Shown: piece by piece, positions 16,336 to 26,028 of the stretch | Layout: each line of letters opens with the position of its first letter | How positions within the stretch are numbered: the stretch's first letter is position 1 | Assembly: GCA_030388725.1 (NCBI GenBank) | Contig: CP128857.1 | Span: 248,001-312,000, forward strand | Origin: Prodigiosinella aquatilis | Lineage (GTDB): Bacteria > Pseudomonadota > Gammaproteobacteria > Enterobacterales > Enterobacteriaceae | Direction of reading: 5' to 3' | DNA length: 64,000 bases | Position numbers and translations under genes: made by a program | Notes under the pieces: model-generated | The model's input: the letters and a program-made list of their open reading frames with translations, nothing else | Told to the model about the DNA's origin: nothing | Databases searched by the model: none

Positions 16336-16507
16336 GTCGCTGCCGTACTGGTATAAACTGTTCCAGCATCCTTTATGTAGTAGGTATATGGCGTTCTACT
16401 TCTCTCGGTATATCGGTAAATAAGGACGGTAGCTTTTAACTTGGGTCTGTTACACTCTCCCCATTAGTAGGTAGATCCAAATTTTGACTGAATGGTAGGC
16501 GGATAAC

Positions 16508-17263
16508 ATGGTAGACAATTCAGAGAAAACTACACATTTTGGTTTTCGCACCGTAGCGAAAGAAGAAAAAGAAGGCATGGTCGCTGACGTTTTTCATTCT
16601 GTGGCTACAAAGTATGATTTGATGAATGACTTGATGTCTTTTGGTATTCATCGTGTCTGGAAAAGATTCACCATTGAGTGCAGTGGCGTGCGGCGCGGTC
16701 AGCATGTGCTGGATCTTGCCGGCGGCACTGGAGACTTGACTGCCAAATTCTCACGTCTGGTCGGTGATGACGGTGGGGTTGTACTGGCGGATATCAATGC
16801 TTCAATGTTGAAGGTCGGTCGTGAAAAGCTGCGGAATAATGGCGTGATCGGCAATGTCGATTATGTCCAGGCCAATGCAGAGGCTTTGCCTTTCCCAGAT
16901 GATTTTTTTGACTGTATTACCATTGCTTTCGGCCTGCGCAATGTCACTGACAAAGAGAAGGCGTTGCGCTCCATGTATCGCGTGCTGAAACCTGGGGGCC
17001 GTTTACTGGTGCTGGAATTTTCCAAACCGACAGTGAAAATGCTCAGTAAGGTCTATGACGCCTACTCTTTTCACATACTGCCTCGTATTGGCGAAATGGT
17101 GGCAAGTGATGCCGATAGCTATCGTTATCTGGCAGAATCTATCAGGATGCACCCGGACCAGGAAACGCTGAAAAACATGATGAGTGACGCGGGATTTGAC
17201 AACGTCAATTATTTTAATCTGACCGGTGGAGTTGTTGCATTACATCGCGGTTTTAAATTCTGA
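16508..17263 (+). CDS. ubiE: Ubiquinone/menaquinone C-methyltransferase UbiE
   Basis: The 251-residue length is that of E. coli UbiE. The SAM site is VLDLAGGTGDLTAKF near residue 68, with NAEALPFPDDFFDCITIAFG following. It methylates carbon 5 of the demethoxy-benzoquinol ring in ubiquinone synthesis and also demethylmenaquinol. First gene of ubiE-ubiJ-ubiB. Confidence 0.97.
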   Translation: MVDNSEKTTHFGFRTVAKEEKEGMVADVFHSVATKYDLMNDLMSFGIHRVWKRFTIECSGVRRGQHVLDLAGGTGDLTAKFSRLVGDDGGVVLADINASMLKVGREKLRNNGVIGNVDYVQANAEALPFPDDFFDCITIAFGLRNVTDKEKALRSMYRVLKPGGRLLVLEFSKPTVKMLSKVYDAYSFHILPRIGEMVASDADSYRYLAESIRMHPDQETLKNMMSDAGFDNVNYFNLTGGVVALHRGFKF

Positions 17264-17277
17264 GTTTGGGAATACCA

Positions 17278-17886
17278 ATGCTGTTAATGCCTGTACTGAT
17301 CGCTGCGCTGGAAACGGCGTTTAATCAGCTATTGTTTCGTGACCGGAGTATGAAGGCCGCACGTCAACGTCTGCATGGGAAAACGCTGCGTATTGACGTC
17401 GCCGAGCTAGGCACGCCTCTGGTGCTGGTTTTTACTGAGCATCACCTGGATATCGTGAGTCAATGGGATGATGTTCCTGATTGCCATTTGCAAACTCGGT
17501 TATCCGCTTTGATGAAATTGCGTGATCGCCAACACCTTTCCGCGTTGATGCGCAGTGATGAACTGATCGTAGAAGGTGATATTCAGGTCATCCAACAATT
17601 TATCGGGCTGCTGGATCTGGCTGAGTTCGATCCTGCAGAATGGTTAGCGCCTTATCTTGGTGACGTTGTGGCAGAAGGATTGAGCCAGGCTGCACACAAA
17701 ACGGTAGGGGCATTGACTCGTACGCTGTGCCGTCAGCAGCATTATTTATCTGAAACGCTCACAGAAGAGTGGCGCCTGGTACCAGGCAAGCTGGAAGGCC
17801 TCTGGTTCCAGGATGAAGTGACTGCGTTGGAGCAATCTGTGAGTGCATTAACCGAAAGGTTGGCAAAGCTGGAGAGATCTCAATGA
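17278..17886 (+). CDS. ubiJ: Ubiquinone synthesis accessory factor UbiJ
   Basis: With the ATG at 17278 the protein has 202 residues; a TTG at 17266 and an ATG at 17287 are alternatives, and GGGA lies 8 bases before the chosen start. An SCP2 lipid-binding domain spans residues 10-110 (with DRQHLSALMRSDELIVEGDI), followed by a C-terminal coiled coil (LEQSVSALTERLAKLERSQ). UbiJ binds polyprenyl intermediates and, with UbiK, helps the cytosolic Ubi metabolon. It overlaps ubiB by four bases. Confidence 0.92.
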   Translation: MLLMPVLIAALETAFNQLLFRDRSMKAARQRLHGKTLRIDVAELGTPLVLVFTEHHLDIVSQWDDVPDCHLQTRLSALMKLRDRQHLSALMRSDELIVEGDIQVIQQFIGLLDLAEFDPAEWLAPYLGDVVAEGLSQAAHKTVGALTRTLCRQQHYLSETLTEEWRLVPGKLEGLWFQDEVTALEQSVSALTERLAKLERSQ

Positions 17887-19520
17887 CGCCAGGAGAGTTG
17901 GTCCGCCTTTACCGAATTATCCGTGTACTATTGAGTTATGGACTGGATGAATTGATTCCGCGGATACGCCTGACGCTCCCTCTTCGTTTGGGTCGTTATT
18001 TCCTGTTCTGGTTGCCTAACCGTCATAAAGATATGCCGTTAGGGGAGCGTATGCGTCTGGCATTACAGGATCTCGGGCCGGTGTGGATTAAGTTCGGGCA
18101 GATGATGTCTACTCGACGGGATTTGTTTCCACCCGCTATCGCTGATCAACTGGCAATGTTGCAGGATCGGGTAGCGCCTTTTGATGGTGCTCTGGCTCGT
18201 AAGCAGATTGAAGCGTCAATGGGCGGTTCACTGGAAACCTGGTTTGATGATTTTGACTCGATCCCATTGGCTTCGGCGTCCATTGCTCAGGTGCATACGG
18301 CTAAACTGAAAACATCGGGCAAAGATATTGTGATTAAAGTGATTCGCCCGGACATCCTGCCAGTGATTAAAGCCGATATGCGCCTAATGAATCGGTTGGC
18401 TAGCTGGTTGCCAATTTTGTTATCGGATGGCCGTCGTCTGCGACCACGTGAAGTCATACGTGAATATGAAAAAACGCTTTTGGATGAGCTGAACCTGCTG
18501 CGTGAGGCAGCAAATGCCATCCAACTACGACGTAACTTTATCAATAGCCCTATGCTTTACATACCGGAGATCTATTCGGATTACTGTACAGAACGCGTGT
18601 TGGTTATGGAGCGTATTTACGGTATTCCGGTTTCTGATGTGGATGCGCTCAAGAAGCACGGTGTTAACATGCCTTTGCTGGCTGAACGTGGTGTGCAAGT
18701 ATTTTTCACTCAGGTTTTTCGGGATAGTTTCTTCCATGCGGATATGCATCCGGGCAATATCTTTATCAGCTATGAACATCCTGAAGATCCGCAATATATT
18801 GGTATTGATTGCGGCATCGTCGGTTCTCTTAACAAGGAAGATAAGCGGTATCTGGCGGAAAACTTCATTGCCTTTTTCAACCGAGACTATCGTCGGGTTG
18901 CTGAACTGCATGTGGACTCTGGCTGGGTTCCTGCAGATACCAATGTGGAAGAGTTTGAGTTCGCTATTCGTACTGTTTGTGAACCCATTTTTGAAAAGCC
19001 GTTGGCGGAAATTTCCTTCGGCCATGTATTATTGAACCTCTTTAATACGGCGCGCCGCTTCAATATGGAAGTGCAGCCGCAACTGGTATTGCTCCAGAAA
19101 ACATTACTTTATATTGAAGGGATAGGACGCCAGCTTTATCCTCAGTTAGATTTATGGAAAACCGCCAAGCCTTTTCTGGAAACCTGGCTGAAAGATCAGG
19201 TCGGATTACCTGCGATGTTGCGTGCATTTAAAGAAAAAGCACCATTTTGGGCGGAAAAATTGCCTGAAATTCCGGAATTGTTTTATGACGGATTAAGGCA
19301 ACATAAGATGTTGCGGCAGAGTATGGAGCAACTTGCCAATGAACTACATGTCCAACGGGTTCGTCATGGTCAGTCCCGTTATTTGCTAGGTGTGGGGGCA
19401 GCACTGTTAATCAGTGGGACATTGCTGTTAGCCAGTCATGTTGAAGCGGATATTGTACCTGCAGGTTTGATAGCCGCAGGTGTTGTTGCCTGGTTGATTG
19501 GTTGGCGTTGTACTCGTTGA
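17883..19520 (+). CDS. ubiB: UbiB, atypical kinase of ubiquinone synthesis
   Basis: The protein has 545 residues. The ADCK/UbiB-type kinase-like domain shows the KxGQ motif in WIKFGQMMSTR, the SIAQVH loop in SASIAQVHTAKL, and the HADMHPGN catalytic loop with IGIDCGIVG as the metal-binding segment. Two membrane segments close the protein (residues about 500-540, RYLLGVGAALLISGTLLLA). It has ATPase activity and is thought to extract or deliver lipid quinone precursors. Confidence 0.96.
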   Translation: MTPGELVRLYRIIRVLLSYGLDELIPRIRLTLPLRLGRYFLFWLPNRHKDMPLGERMRLALQDLGPVWIKFGQMMSTRRDLFPPAIADQLAMLQDRVAPFDGALARKQIEASMGGSLETWFDDFDSIPLASASIAQVHTAKLKTSGKDIVIKVIRPDILPVIKADMRLMNRLASWLPILLSDGRRLRPREVIREYEKTLLDELNLLREAANAIQLRRNFINSPMLYIPEIYSDYCTERVLVMERIYGIPVSDVDALKKHGVNMPLLAERGVQVFFTQVFRDSFFHADMHPGNIFISYEHPEDPQYIGIDCGIVGSLNKEDKRYLAENFIAFFNRDYRRVAELHVDSGWVPADTNVEEFEFAIRTVCEPIFEKPLAEISFGHVLLNLFNTARRFNMEVQPQLVLLQKTLLYIEGIGRQLYPQLDLWKTAKPFLETWLKDQVGLPAMLRAFKEKAPFWAEKLPEIPELFYDGLRQHKMLRQSMEQLANELHVQRVRHGQSRYLLGVGAALLISGTLLLASHVEADIVPAGLIAAGVVAWLIGWRCTR

Positions 19521-19552
19521 ATAAGATCATAATCAGTAGCATGATTACCGTT

Positions 19553-19558
19553 TATAAT
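19553..19558 (+). promoter_or_regulatory. Candidate -10 box of the tat operon
   Basis: TATAAT stands 46 bases before the tatA start in the 84-base gap after ubiB. No good -35 hexamer is seen 16-18 bases upstream. Confidence 0.35.
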
Positions 19559-19604
19559 AGTGGTGATCTTGATAGTTATCCCTTGTATAAAGAGGTAAAG
19601 CGTT

Positions 19605-19862
19605 ATGGGCGGTATTAGTATTCCTAGTTTGTTGATCATCGCGGTCATCGTGGTGTTGTTGTTTGGCACCAATAAGCTGAGAACGTTGGGATCAGATCTC
19701 GGTGCTTCCATTAAGGGCTTTAAAAAAGCTATCAGTGAAGAGCCGTCATCTGCCGACGACGAAAAAACACAGCAAGATGCTGACTTTGCGACTAAATCCA
19801 TTGCGGATCAAAAGCCGGAAGCCAAGCAGGAAGAGAAGAGCAAGAATAAAGAACAGGTGTAA
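19605..19862 (+). CDS. tatA: Sec-independent translocase subunit TatA
   Basis: The protein has 85 residues: MGGISIPSLLIIAVIVVLLF forms the single membrane helix, GTNKLRTLGSDLGASIKGFK the amphipathic helix with the invariant F-G-x-x-K-like segment, and the tail is charged and disordered. TatA oligomerises into the passage for folded twin-arginine proteins. First of tatABC. Confidence 0.96.
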   Translation: MGGISIPSLLIIAVIVVLLFGTNKLRTLGSDLGASIKGFKKAISEEPSSADDEKTQQDADFATKSIADQKPEAKQEEKSKNKEQV

Positions 19863-19865
19863 TCT

Positions 19866-20372
19866 GTGTTTGATATCGGGTTTAGTGAACTGCTGCTGGT
19901 GATGATAATCGGCCTGGTAGTCTTGGGGCCGGAGAGATTGCCTATCGCAGTAAGAACGGTTGCCGGTTGGATCAGAACACTGCGCTCATTGGCTTCTACC
20001 GTACAAAATGAGTTATCACAGGAATTGAAGTTGCAGGAATTGCAGGACAGCCTGAAAAAAGTAGAGCAGGCCAGTAGCCTGAGTAATTTATCTCCAGAGC
20101 TTAAAGCTTCCATGGATGAACTGAAAGAAGCCGCCGAAGCCATGAAACGCAGCTATGTTGCCAAACCTGAGCATACGGTTCCTGTGGAGCAGCTGAACGA
20201 TCCTGAAGTCATCTATGACGGGGTTGTAGAACAGGAAGAGACACCGGTTACTCCTGTGATAACTCCGCCATTGGAAAACATGCCAGATACAGTAGTACCT
20301 GAGTCCGATAAAAAAATAAAACCTGAGCAAATTGCTGCGGTTCCCACTTCTCAACTAGGTGATGATCATTAG
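19866..20372 (+). CDS. tatB: Sec-independent translocase subunit TatB
   Basis: The protein has 168 residues and starts at a GTG 3 bases after the tatA stop. MFDIGFSELLLVMIIGLVVL with the invariant E8 is the membrane helix, followed by GPERLPIAVRTVAGWI and a long acidic tail. With TatC it forms the signal-peptide receptor. Confidence 0.96.
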   Translation: MFDIGFSELLLVMIIGLVVLGPERLPIAVRTVAGWIRTLRSLASTVQNELSQELKLQELQDSLKKVEQASSLSNLSPELKASMDELKEAAEAMKRSYVAKPEHTVPVEQLNDPEVIYDGVVEQEETPVTPVITPPLENMPDTVVPESDKKIKPEQIAAVPTSQLGDDH

Positions 20373-20375
20373 TGT

Positions 20376-21137
20376 ATGGCCGTTGATGAAACACAACCGC
20401 TGATTAGCCATCTGATCGAGCTGAGAAAGCGGTTAATAAATAGCATTATCTGTGTGCTGGTCGTGTTCTTGGCGCTGATCTATTTTGCTAATGACATTTA
20501 TCAGATTGTCTCTGCTCCATTGATCAAACAGCTTCCTGCTGGCGCGAGCATGATTGCTACTGATGTGGCATCGCCTTTCTTTACGCCGATAAAACTTACC
20601 ATGATTATTTCGGTATTCGTGGCGGCTCCGTTAGTGTTGTATCAAGTGTGGGCATTTGTCGCACCGGCGTTGTATAAGCATGAACGTCGTCTGATGGTTC
20701 CACTGTTGGTTTCCAGCAGTTTGTTGTTTTATCTGGGTATGGCATTTGCGTACTTTGTGGTATTCCCACTGGCGTTCAGTTTTTTCGCCCATACGGCACC
20801 GAAAGGGGTAATGATTGCAACCGACATTAATAACTACCTCGATTTTGTCATGGCATTATTCATGGCATTTGGTGTGTCATTTGAAGTTCCGGTGGCGATA
20901 GTTCTGTTGTGCTGGAGTGGTGTGATTACGCCTCAGGACCTGAAGAAGAAACGTCCTTATGTGCTGGTAGGGGTTTTTGTTGTCGGCATGTTGCTGACTC
21001 CACCAGATGTTTTATCCCAGACACTATTGGCGATCCCCATGTATCTGTTGTTTGAAGTCGGTATATTTTGCTCCCGGTTTTATGTTGGTAAGGGACGCCG
21101 TCAGGATAACGCCACCACAGAAGACTCTTCACAGTAA
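20376..21137 (+). CDS. tatC: Sec-independent translocase subunit TatC
   Basis: The protein has 253 residues and six membrane helices. The N-terminal PLISHLIELRKRLINSI is the conserved cytoplasmic start that contacts twin-arginine signals. It recognises the signals of exported folded proteins; the Tat-type binding protein at 8062 would be a client. Confidence 0.97.
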   Translation: MAVDETQPLISHLIELRKRLINSIICVLVVFLALIYFANDIYQIVSAPLIKQLPAGASMIATDVASPFFTPIKLTMIISVFVAAPLVLYQVWAFVAPALYKHERRLMVPLLVSSSLLFYLGMAFAYFVVFPLAFSFFAHTAPKGVMIATDINNYLDFVMALFMAFGVSFEVPVAIVLLCWSGVITPQDLKKKRPYVLVGVFVVGMLLTPPDVLSQTLLAIPMYLLFEVGIFCSRFYVGKGRRQDNATTEDSSQ

Positions 21138-21232
21138 TTTTACCAGCCCGGTAATTTATCTTACCGGGCCTTGCCTGACTGATTAATCATGTTGCCCTAT
21201 TTTAAGACCGCAAACATCGTTCTCGTCAGCAC

Positions 21233-21260
21233 ACCTCTCAATGAGAGGTTTCGTTTTTTT
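21233..21260 (+). terminator. Rho-independent terminator after tatC
   Basis: The stem ACCTCTCA/TGAGAGGT is followed by TTCG and seven T. A second, T-poor hairpin, GCCCGGTAA/TTACCGGGC, stands about 80 bases earlier at 21151-21174. Confidence 0.8.
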
Positions 21261-21302
21261 CATCATCCCTGATTTTTTGGGAACAGAAACGAGGTGGAGA
21301 GG

Positions 21303-22085
21303 ATGTTCGATATTGGTGTCAACCTTACCAGTTCTCAGTTTGCCCTGGACCGAGAACAAGTCATTATTCGGGCCCGACAGGCCGGCGTTACCGGGTTGTT
21401 AGTGACTGGGAGTAATGCATCAGACAGTGAACATGCCGCCGCGCTGACGACTATTTTTCCTGATTATTGCTGGTCTACGTCGGGTGTTCATCCCCATGAG
21501 GCGAGCACCTGGACAGATGGGGTGGCAGAACAGATTTACAGTTTGACACTGCGTGACAAGGTTGTGGCAGTAGGAGAAAGTGGTTTGGACTTTAATCGTA
21601 ACTTCTCTACTCCATCACAGCAGGAGCGTGCTTTTACCGCTCAACTGGCAATCGCGGCGGAACGATCATTGCCAGTGTTTTTACATTGCCGCGATGCCCA
21701 TTCCCGCTTTATCAGTCTGTTGACTCCCTGGTTGGATAAGCTTCCTGCGGCCATTGTGCATTGCTTTACGGGTACTCGTCATGAACTGGACGATTGTCTG
21801 AATGCTGGATTGATGGTGGGGATCACGGGTTGGGTCTGTGATGAACGTCGTGGCCTGGAACTGCGTGCTTTGCTGGAATATATCCCCGATGATCGGCTAT
21901 TACTTGAAACCGATGCACCGTATTTGTTACCCCGGGATTTACATCCTAAACCTGCATCCCGCCGTAACGAACCCTGCTTTCTCCCACATATTGTCCGTCA
22001 GGTGGCGATCTGGCGCAGTCAGGATGCCAACCTGCTGGGGGAGAGAGTAGATGAAAACGCCCGCCGGGTTTTCCGGCTGGCCTGA
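21303..22085 (+). CDS. tatD: 3'-5' ssDNA/RNA exonuclease TatD
   Basis: The 260-residue protein starts MFDIGVNLTSSQF at 21303; the frame is open to a GTG at 21294, but the GAGG ribosome site fixes the ATG. Metal ligands of the TatD amidohydrolase-like fold are visible: V-N in the first strand, E in VAVGESGLDF, H in FLHCRDAH and IVHCFTG, D in LLLETDAPYL. It degrades DNA and RNA ends and is not needed for Tat export despite its name. Confidence 0.96.
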   Translation: MFDIGVNLTSSQFALDREQVIIRARQAGVTGLLVTGSNASDSEHAAALTTIFPDYCWSTSGVHPHEASTWTDGVAEQIYSLTLRDKVVAVGESGLDFNRNFSTPSQQERAFTAQLAIAAERSLPVFLHCRDAHSRFISLLTPWLDKLPAAIVHCFTGTRHELDDCLNAGLMVGITGWVCDERRGLELRALLEYIPDDRLLLETDAPYLLPRDLHPKPASRRNEPCFLPHIVRQVAIWRSQDANLLGERVDENARRVFRLA

Positions 22086-22101
22086 TTCAGGAGAATAATA
22101 T

Positions 22102-23124
22102 ATGAGCAATGCTTTTCCCGGTACGTTTCCCGGACGGCGGATGCGCCGTATTCGTCGTCATGATTTCAGCCGTCGCCTGGTGGCTGAACATCAGGTAACC
22201 GTGAATGATCTGATCTATCCCGTGTTTGTCATGGAGGGAAATCATGACCGACAGGAAGTCCCTTCCATGCCGGGAGTCTATCGGCTGACAATAGATGAAG
22301 TTGTGAAAGAAGCCGAAATCATCTCCAAACTGGGTATCCCTGTTCTGTCGTTATTTCCGGTGATTGAGGCGGATAAAAAATCACTTCACGCCGAGGAATC
22401 ATATAACCCTAATGGGTTGGTTCAACGCGCGGTGCGCGCCCTCAAAGATGCGGTTCCTGAATTAGGTCTACTGACTGATGTGGCACTCGATCCTTACACC
22501 ACTCACGGTCAGGATGGCGTCATTGACGAACAGGGTTATGTGGTCAATGACATCACCAAAGAGATACTAGTTCGTCAGGCATTATCCCATGCTGAAGCGG
22601 GTGCCGAAATTGTGGCGCCCAGCGATATGATGGATGGGCGTATCGGTGCTATTCGTGAAACCCTGGAAACACGAGGGTTGTTTAACACCCAGATTATGGC
22701 GTATTCCGCTAAATATGCTTCCTGTTACTACGGGCCTTTTCGTGATGCATTGGGTTCCTCAGGTAATCTGAAAGGTAGCAATAAAAAAACCTACCAGATG
22801 GATCCGGCTAACAGTGATGAAGCATTGCAGGAGATCGCCCAGGATCTGCAGGAAGGGGCCGATATGGTAATGGTAAAACCGGGTATGCCTTATCTGGATG
22901 TGGTCCGCCGTGTGAAAGATACGTTTGGTGTTCCCACATTTGCTTATCAGGTTTCAGGGGAATATGCCATGCAGATGGCAGCGATCCAGAATGGGTGGCT
23001 GCAGGAGCAGCCGTTGGTAATGGAATCACTGTTGTGTTTTAAACGGGCAGGCGCGGACGGTGTATTGACTTACTTTGCCAAGCGAGTGGCACAGTGGTTA
23101 CATGATCAGCATCTGGAACGCTAA
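22102..23124 (+). CDS. hemB: Delta-aminolevulinic acid dehydratase, Pseudomonas-type
   Basis: The protein has 340 residues. It joins two 5-aminolevulinates to porphobilinogen in haem synthesis. The two active-site lysines are in YSAKYASCYYGPF and MVMVKPGMPYL. The metal loop reads DVALDPYTTHGQDG, lacking the cysteines of the zinc-binding loop of E. coli HemB (DTCFCEYTSHGHCG), so this is the zinc-free, magnesium-stimulated class known from Pseudomonas. The N-terminus RRMRRIRRHDFSRRLV is also of that class. It follows tatD by 16 bases and is likely cotranscribed. Confidence 0.95.
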   Translation: MSNAFPGTFPGRRMRRIRRHDFSRRLVAEHQVTVNDLIYPVFVMEGNHDRQEVPSMPGVYRLTIDEVVKEAEIISKLGIPVLSLFPVIEADKKSLHAEESYNPNGLVQRAVRALKDAVPELGLLTDVALDPYTTHGQDGVIDEQGYVVNDITKEILVRQALSHAEAGAEIVAPSDMMDGRIGAIRETLETRGLFNTQIMAYSAKYASCYYGPFRDALGSSGNLKGSNKKTYQMDPANSDEALQEIAQDLQEGADMVMVKPGMPYLDVVRRVKDTFGVPTFAYQVSGEYAMQMAAIQNGWLQEQPLVMESLLCFKRAGADGVLTYFAKRVAQWLHDQHLER

Positions 23125-23136
23125 TTGTTTGATGTA

Positions 23137-23165
23137 CCGTCAGAGCCAACGTGCCTCTGGCGGCC
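23137..23165. terminator. Hairpin between convergent hemB and rfaH
   Basis: CCGTCAGAG and CTCTGGCGG flank a 9-base loop. The stem, with one mismatch, can end transcription from both sides. Confidence 0.5.
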
Positions 23166-23653
23166 TAAATCTTTTTGAATTGCCGGTTATCAATGCTCTG
23201 CTTGACCTGTTTGTTCAGCAGATTAAGCAGTAGCATAGAACGTGCTTCTCCATCAGGTTCGGTATAGATAGCCTGCAGCCCACTGAATATGCCCTCCATA
23301 ATCATTACCTGATCGCCGGGTTGCGGTGTTTTAGGGTCAGTCAAAATCTGGATTTGATATTGAGACAGTTCGTCGATCACATTCTGCGGAATAGTGGCCG
23401 GCAATGCACCAAAACGAACAAAATGGCTTACACCACGTGTCGCGCTGATGGTTGTGGTGTGAATCCGTTCGGGATCGAACTCCACAAACAAATAGTTGGG
23501 GAATAGCGGTTCGCTGACTTCAATACGCTTCCCTCGCACCATTTTTTCCAGCGTAATCATTGGGCTTAGGCACGTTACTTCCTGGCGCTCCAGGTGCGAT
23601 CTCGCGCGTAACAATTGACCGCGTTTACAATAAAGCAGATACCAGACTTCCAT
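23165..23653 (-). CDS. rfaH: Transcription antiterminator RfaH
   Basis: The 162-residue length is that of E. coli RfaH. The NGN domain (MEVWYLLYCKRGQLLRARSH) contains the HTT element (IHTTTIS) that touches RNA polymerase, and the KOW domain follows a linker (PGDQVMIMEGIFSGL). RfaH joins RNA polymerase at ops sites and drives long operons such as those for lipopolysaccharide and exotoxins. No ops element was seen in this window. Confidence 0.96.
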   Translation of the reverse strand: MEVWYLLYCKRGQLLRARSHLERQEVTCLSPMITLEKMVRGKRIEVSEPLFPNYLFVEFDPERIHTTTISATRGVSHFVRFGALPATIPQNVIDELSQYQIQILTDPKTPQPGDQVMIMEGIFSGLQAIYTEPDGEARSMLLLNLLNKQVKQSIDNRQFKKI

Positions 23654-23776
23654 AATTTCACTATTCTGTTGCGTTATTCTGAGGAGGATAGCAAAAGAAA
23701 GCCGGGATAAATAGCGGCACCAGGAGCGACAGCATGTCGAAGAGACTTTATAATAGAGGCACCTTCGACTACTCAG

Positions 23777-25273
23777 ATGATCAGCATGAAATACCGTGAC
23801 TTACGTGAGTTTCTCTCCTTGCTTGAAGAGAGGGGCGAATTAAAACGCATTAATCAGCCTATTGATCCTTATTTGGAGATGACTGAAATTGCTGATCGTA
23901 CCCTGCGGGCTGAAGGCCCTGCGCTGCTGTTTGAAAAACCCAAAGGTTATAATATGCCGGTGCTTTGCAACCTGTTTGGTACACCTAAACGTGTTGCAAT
24001 GGGAATGGGGAAGGAAGATGTCAGCGCATTGCGTGATGTTGGCAAGTTACTGGCTTTTTTGAAAGAACCGGAGCCACCACACGGTTTTCGAGATTTGGTG
24101 GATAAACTGCCTACGTTTCGTCAAGTGCTTAATATGCCGACAAAACGTTTATCTGAGGCACCTTGTCAGGAGATTGTATGGCAAGGGGATGACGTGGACT
24201 TGAGCCGTATTCCGGTGATGCACTGCTGGCCAGGGGATGCTGCTCCGCTGATCACCTGGGGATTGACGGTCACCCGCGGTCCGTTTAAGGATCGGCTGAA
24301 TCTGGCTATTTACCGTCAACAGGTATTAGGAAAAAACAAGCTTATTATGCGCTGGTTATCTCATCGTGGCGGTGCGCTGGATTATCAGGAGTGGTGTCAG
24401 GAACATCCGGGGAAACGTTTCCCGGTTGCCGTGGCGTTAGGTGCTGACCCGGCGATGATCCTGGCGGCGGTGACACCTGTACCGGATACTCTTTCAGAGT
24501 ACGCTTTCGCGGGCTTACTGCGTGGTTACAAAACTGAAGTCGTGAAATGTCTGTCCAATGATTTGGATGTTCCCGCCAATGCTGAAATTGTGCTTGAAGG
24601 TTATATTGAACCCGGAGAGTTGGCGCTTGAAGGTCCGTATGGCGATCATACCGGTTACTATAACGAGGTGGATAACTTTCCGGTGTTTACCGTCACACAT
24701 ATCACTCAACGGCGGGACGCGATTTACCATTCAACCTATACTGGGCGTCCACCGGATGAACCGGCTGTGATGGGCGTGGCATTGAACGAAGTTTTTGTCC
24801 CGATTCTGCAAAAGCAGTTTCCAGAAATTGTTGATTTCTATCTTCCTCCAGAGGGTTGTTCTTACCGTCTGGCGGTGGTTACTATGAAGAAGCAGTATGC
24901 CGGACATGCTAAACGGGTAATGATGGGTGTTTGGTCTTTCCTGCGGCAATTTATGTATACCAAGTTTGTTATTGTTTGTGACGATGATATCAATGCCCGC
25001 GACTGGAAAGATGTTATCTGGGCGATAACCACGCGCATGGATCCCGCTCGTGATACGCTTCTGGTTGAAAATACACCCATTGATTATCTGGATTTTGCTT
25101 CACCGTTTTCTGGATTAGGCTCCAAAATGGGGCTGGATGCTACCAATAAATGGCCAGGCGAAACACAACGTGAATGGGGACATCCAATTATAAAAGATCC
25201 TCAGGTATGTGCCCGTGTTGATGCTATCTGGGATGATTTGGCCATTTTTAGTGACAGCGGTAAACGACGTTAA
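23777..25273 (+). CDS. ubiD: 3-octaprenyl-4-hydroxybenzoate decarboxylase UbiD
   Basis: The protein has 498 residues (E. coli 497). It is collinear with E. coli UbiD throughout, including the catalytic E-x-P-x-G-D segment in LEGPYGDHTGYYNEV and FPEIVDFYLPPEGC. It uses prenylated FMN to decarboxylate 3-polyprenyl-4-hydroxybenzoate. The start MISMKY parallels E. coli MDAMKY. Confidence 0.97.
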   Translation: MISMKYRDLREFLSLLEERGELKRINQPIDPYLEMTEIADRTLRAEGPALLFEKPKGYNMPVLCNLFGTPKRVAMGMGKEDVSALRDVGKLLAFLKEPEPPHGFRDLVDKLPTFRQVLNMPTKRLSEAPCQEIVWQGDDVDLSRIPVMHCWPGDAAPLITWGLTVTRGPFKDRLNLAIYRQQVLGKNKLIMRWLSHRGGALDYQEWCQEHPGKRFPVAVALGADPAMILAAVTPVPDTLSEYAFAGLLRGYKTEVVKCLSNDLDVPANAEIVLEGYIEPGELALEGPYGDHTGYYNEVDNFPVFTVTHITQRRDAIYHSTYTGRPPDEPAVMGVALNEVFVPILQKQFPEIVDFYLPPEGCSYRLAVVTMKKQYAGHAKRVMMGVWSFLRQFMYTKFVIVCDDDINARDWKDVIWAITTRMDPARDTLLVENTPIDYLDFASPFSGLGSKMGLDATNKWPGETQREWGHPIIKDPQVCARVDAIWDDLAIFSDSGKRR

Positions 25274-25326
25274 TTCGCCATTGCCCTGTTCCCCATTTTG
25301 TTTTGATGACCCGATAGAGGGAACGC

Positions 25327-26028
25327 ATGACAACATTGAGCTGTAAAGTGACTTCGGTCGAAGCAATAACTGATACGGTTTTCCGGGTGCGTTTATTGCC
25401 TTCAGCCCCTTTTTCCTTCCGTGCTGGTCAGTATTTAATGGTAGTTATGGATGAACGGGATAAACGCCCATTCTCAATGGCTTCCATACCAATGGAAAAG
25501 AATTTTATTGAACTGCACATCGGGGCCTCTGAACTGAATCTGTATGCGATGGCGGTAATGGAGCGCATCCTGAAAGAGAAATCCCTGATAGTTGATATTC
25601 CTTATGGGGATGCCTGGTTCCGTGAGGAGAGTGATCGCCCATTGATACTGATTGCCGGTGGGACTGGATTTTCTTATACGCGTTCCATTTTGTTAACGGC
25701 GCTGGCGCAGCAGCCGGAGCGTTCAATCTCTTTTTATTGGGGCGGTCGTGAGCGCAAGTACCTGTATGATTTGGCTGAGTTGGAATCGCTGGCATCTCAG
25801 CATACCAATTTGAAGGTGATTCCGGTTGTTGAGCAACCGGACGAGCATTGGCATGGCCGAGCGGGTACGGTTTTAAGCGCTGTACTACAGGATTTTGGCT
25901 CATTGGCCGAGTATGATATCTATATTGCCGGTCGATTTGAGATGGCAAAGATTGCCCGTGAACGTTTCTGCAATGAGCGCGGAGCGCTGGTGGCGCATAT
26001 GTTCAGTGATGCCTTTGCTTTTATCTGA
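25327..26028 (+). CDS. fre: NAD(P)H-flavin reductase
   Basis: The protein has 233 residues. The flavin-binding RPFSMAS element and the nucleotide-binding ILIAGGTGFSYTRSILL are seen. It reduces free riboflavin, FMN and FAD; it serves ribonucleotide reductase activation and, after ubiD, UbiD cofactor supply. Confidence 0.96.
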   Translation: MTTLSCKVTSVEAITDTVFRVRLLPSAPFSFRAGQYLMVVMDERDKRPFSMASIPMEKNFIELHIGASELNLYAMAVMERILKEKSLIVDIPYGDAWFREESDRPLILIAGGTGFSYTRSILLTALAQQPERSISFYWGGRERKYLYDLAELESLASQHTNLKVIPVVEQPDEHWHGRAGTVLSAVLQDFGSLAEYDIYIAGRFEMAKIARERFCNERGALVAHMFSDAFAFI

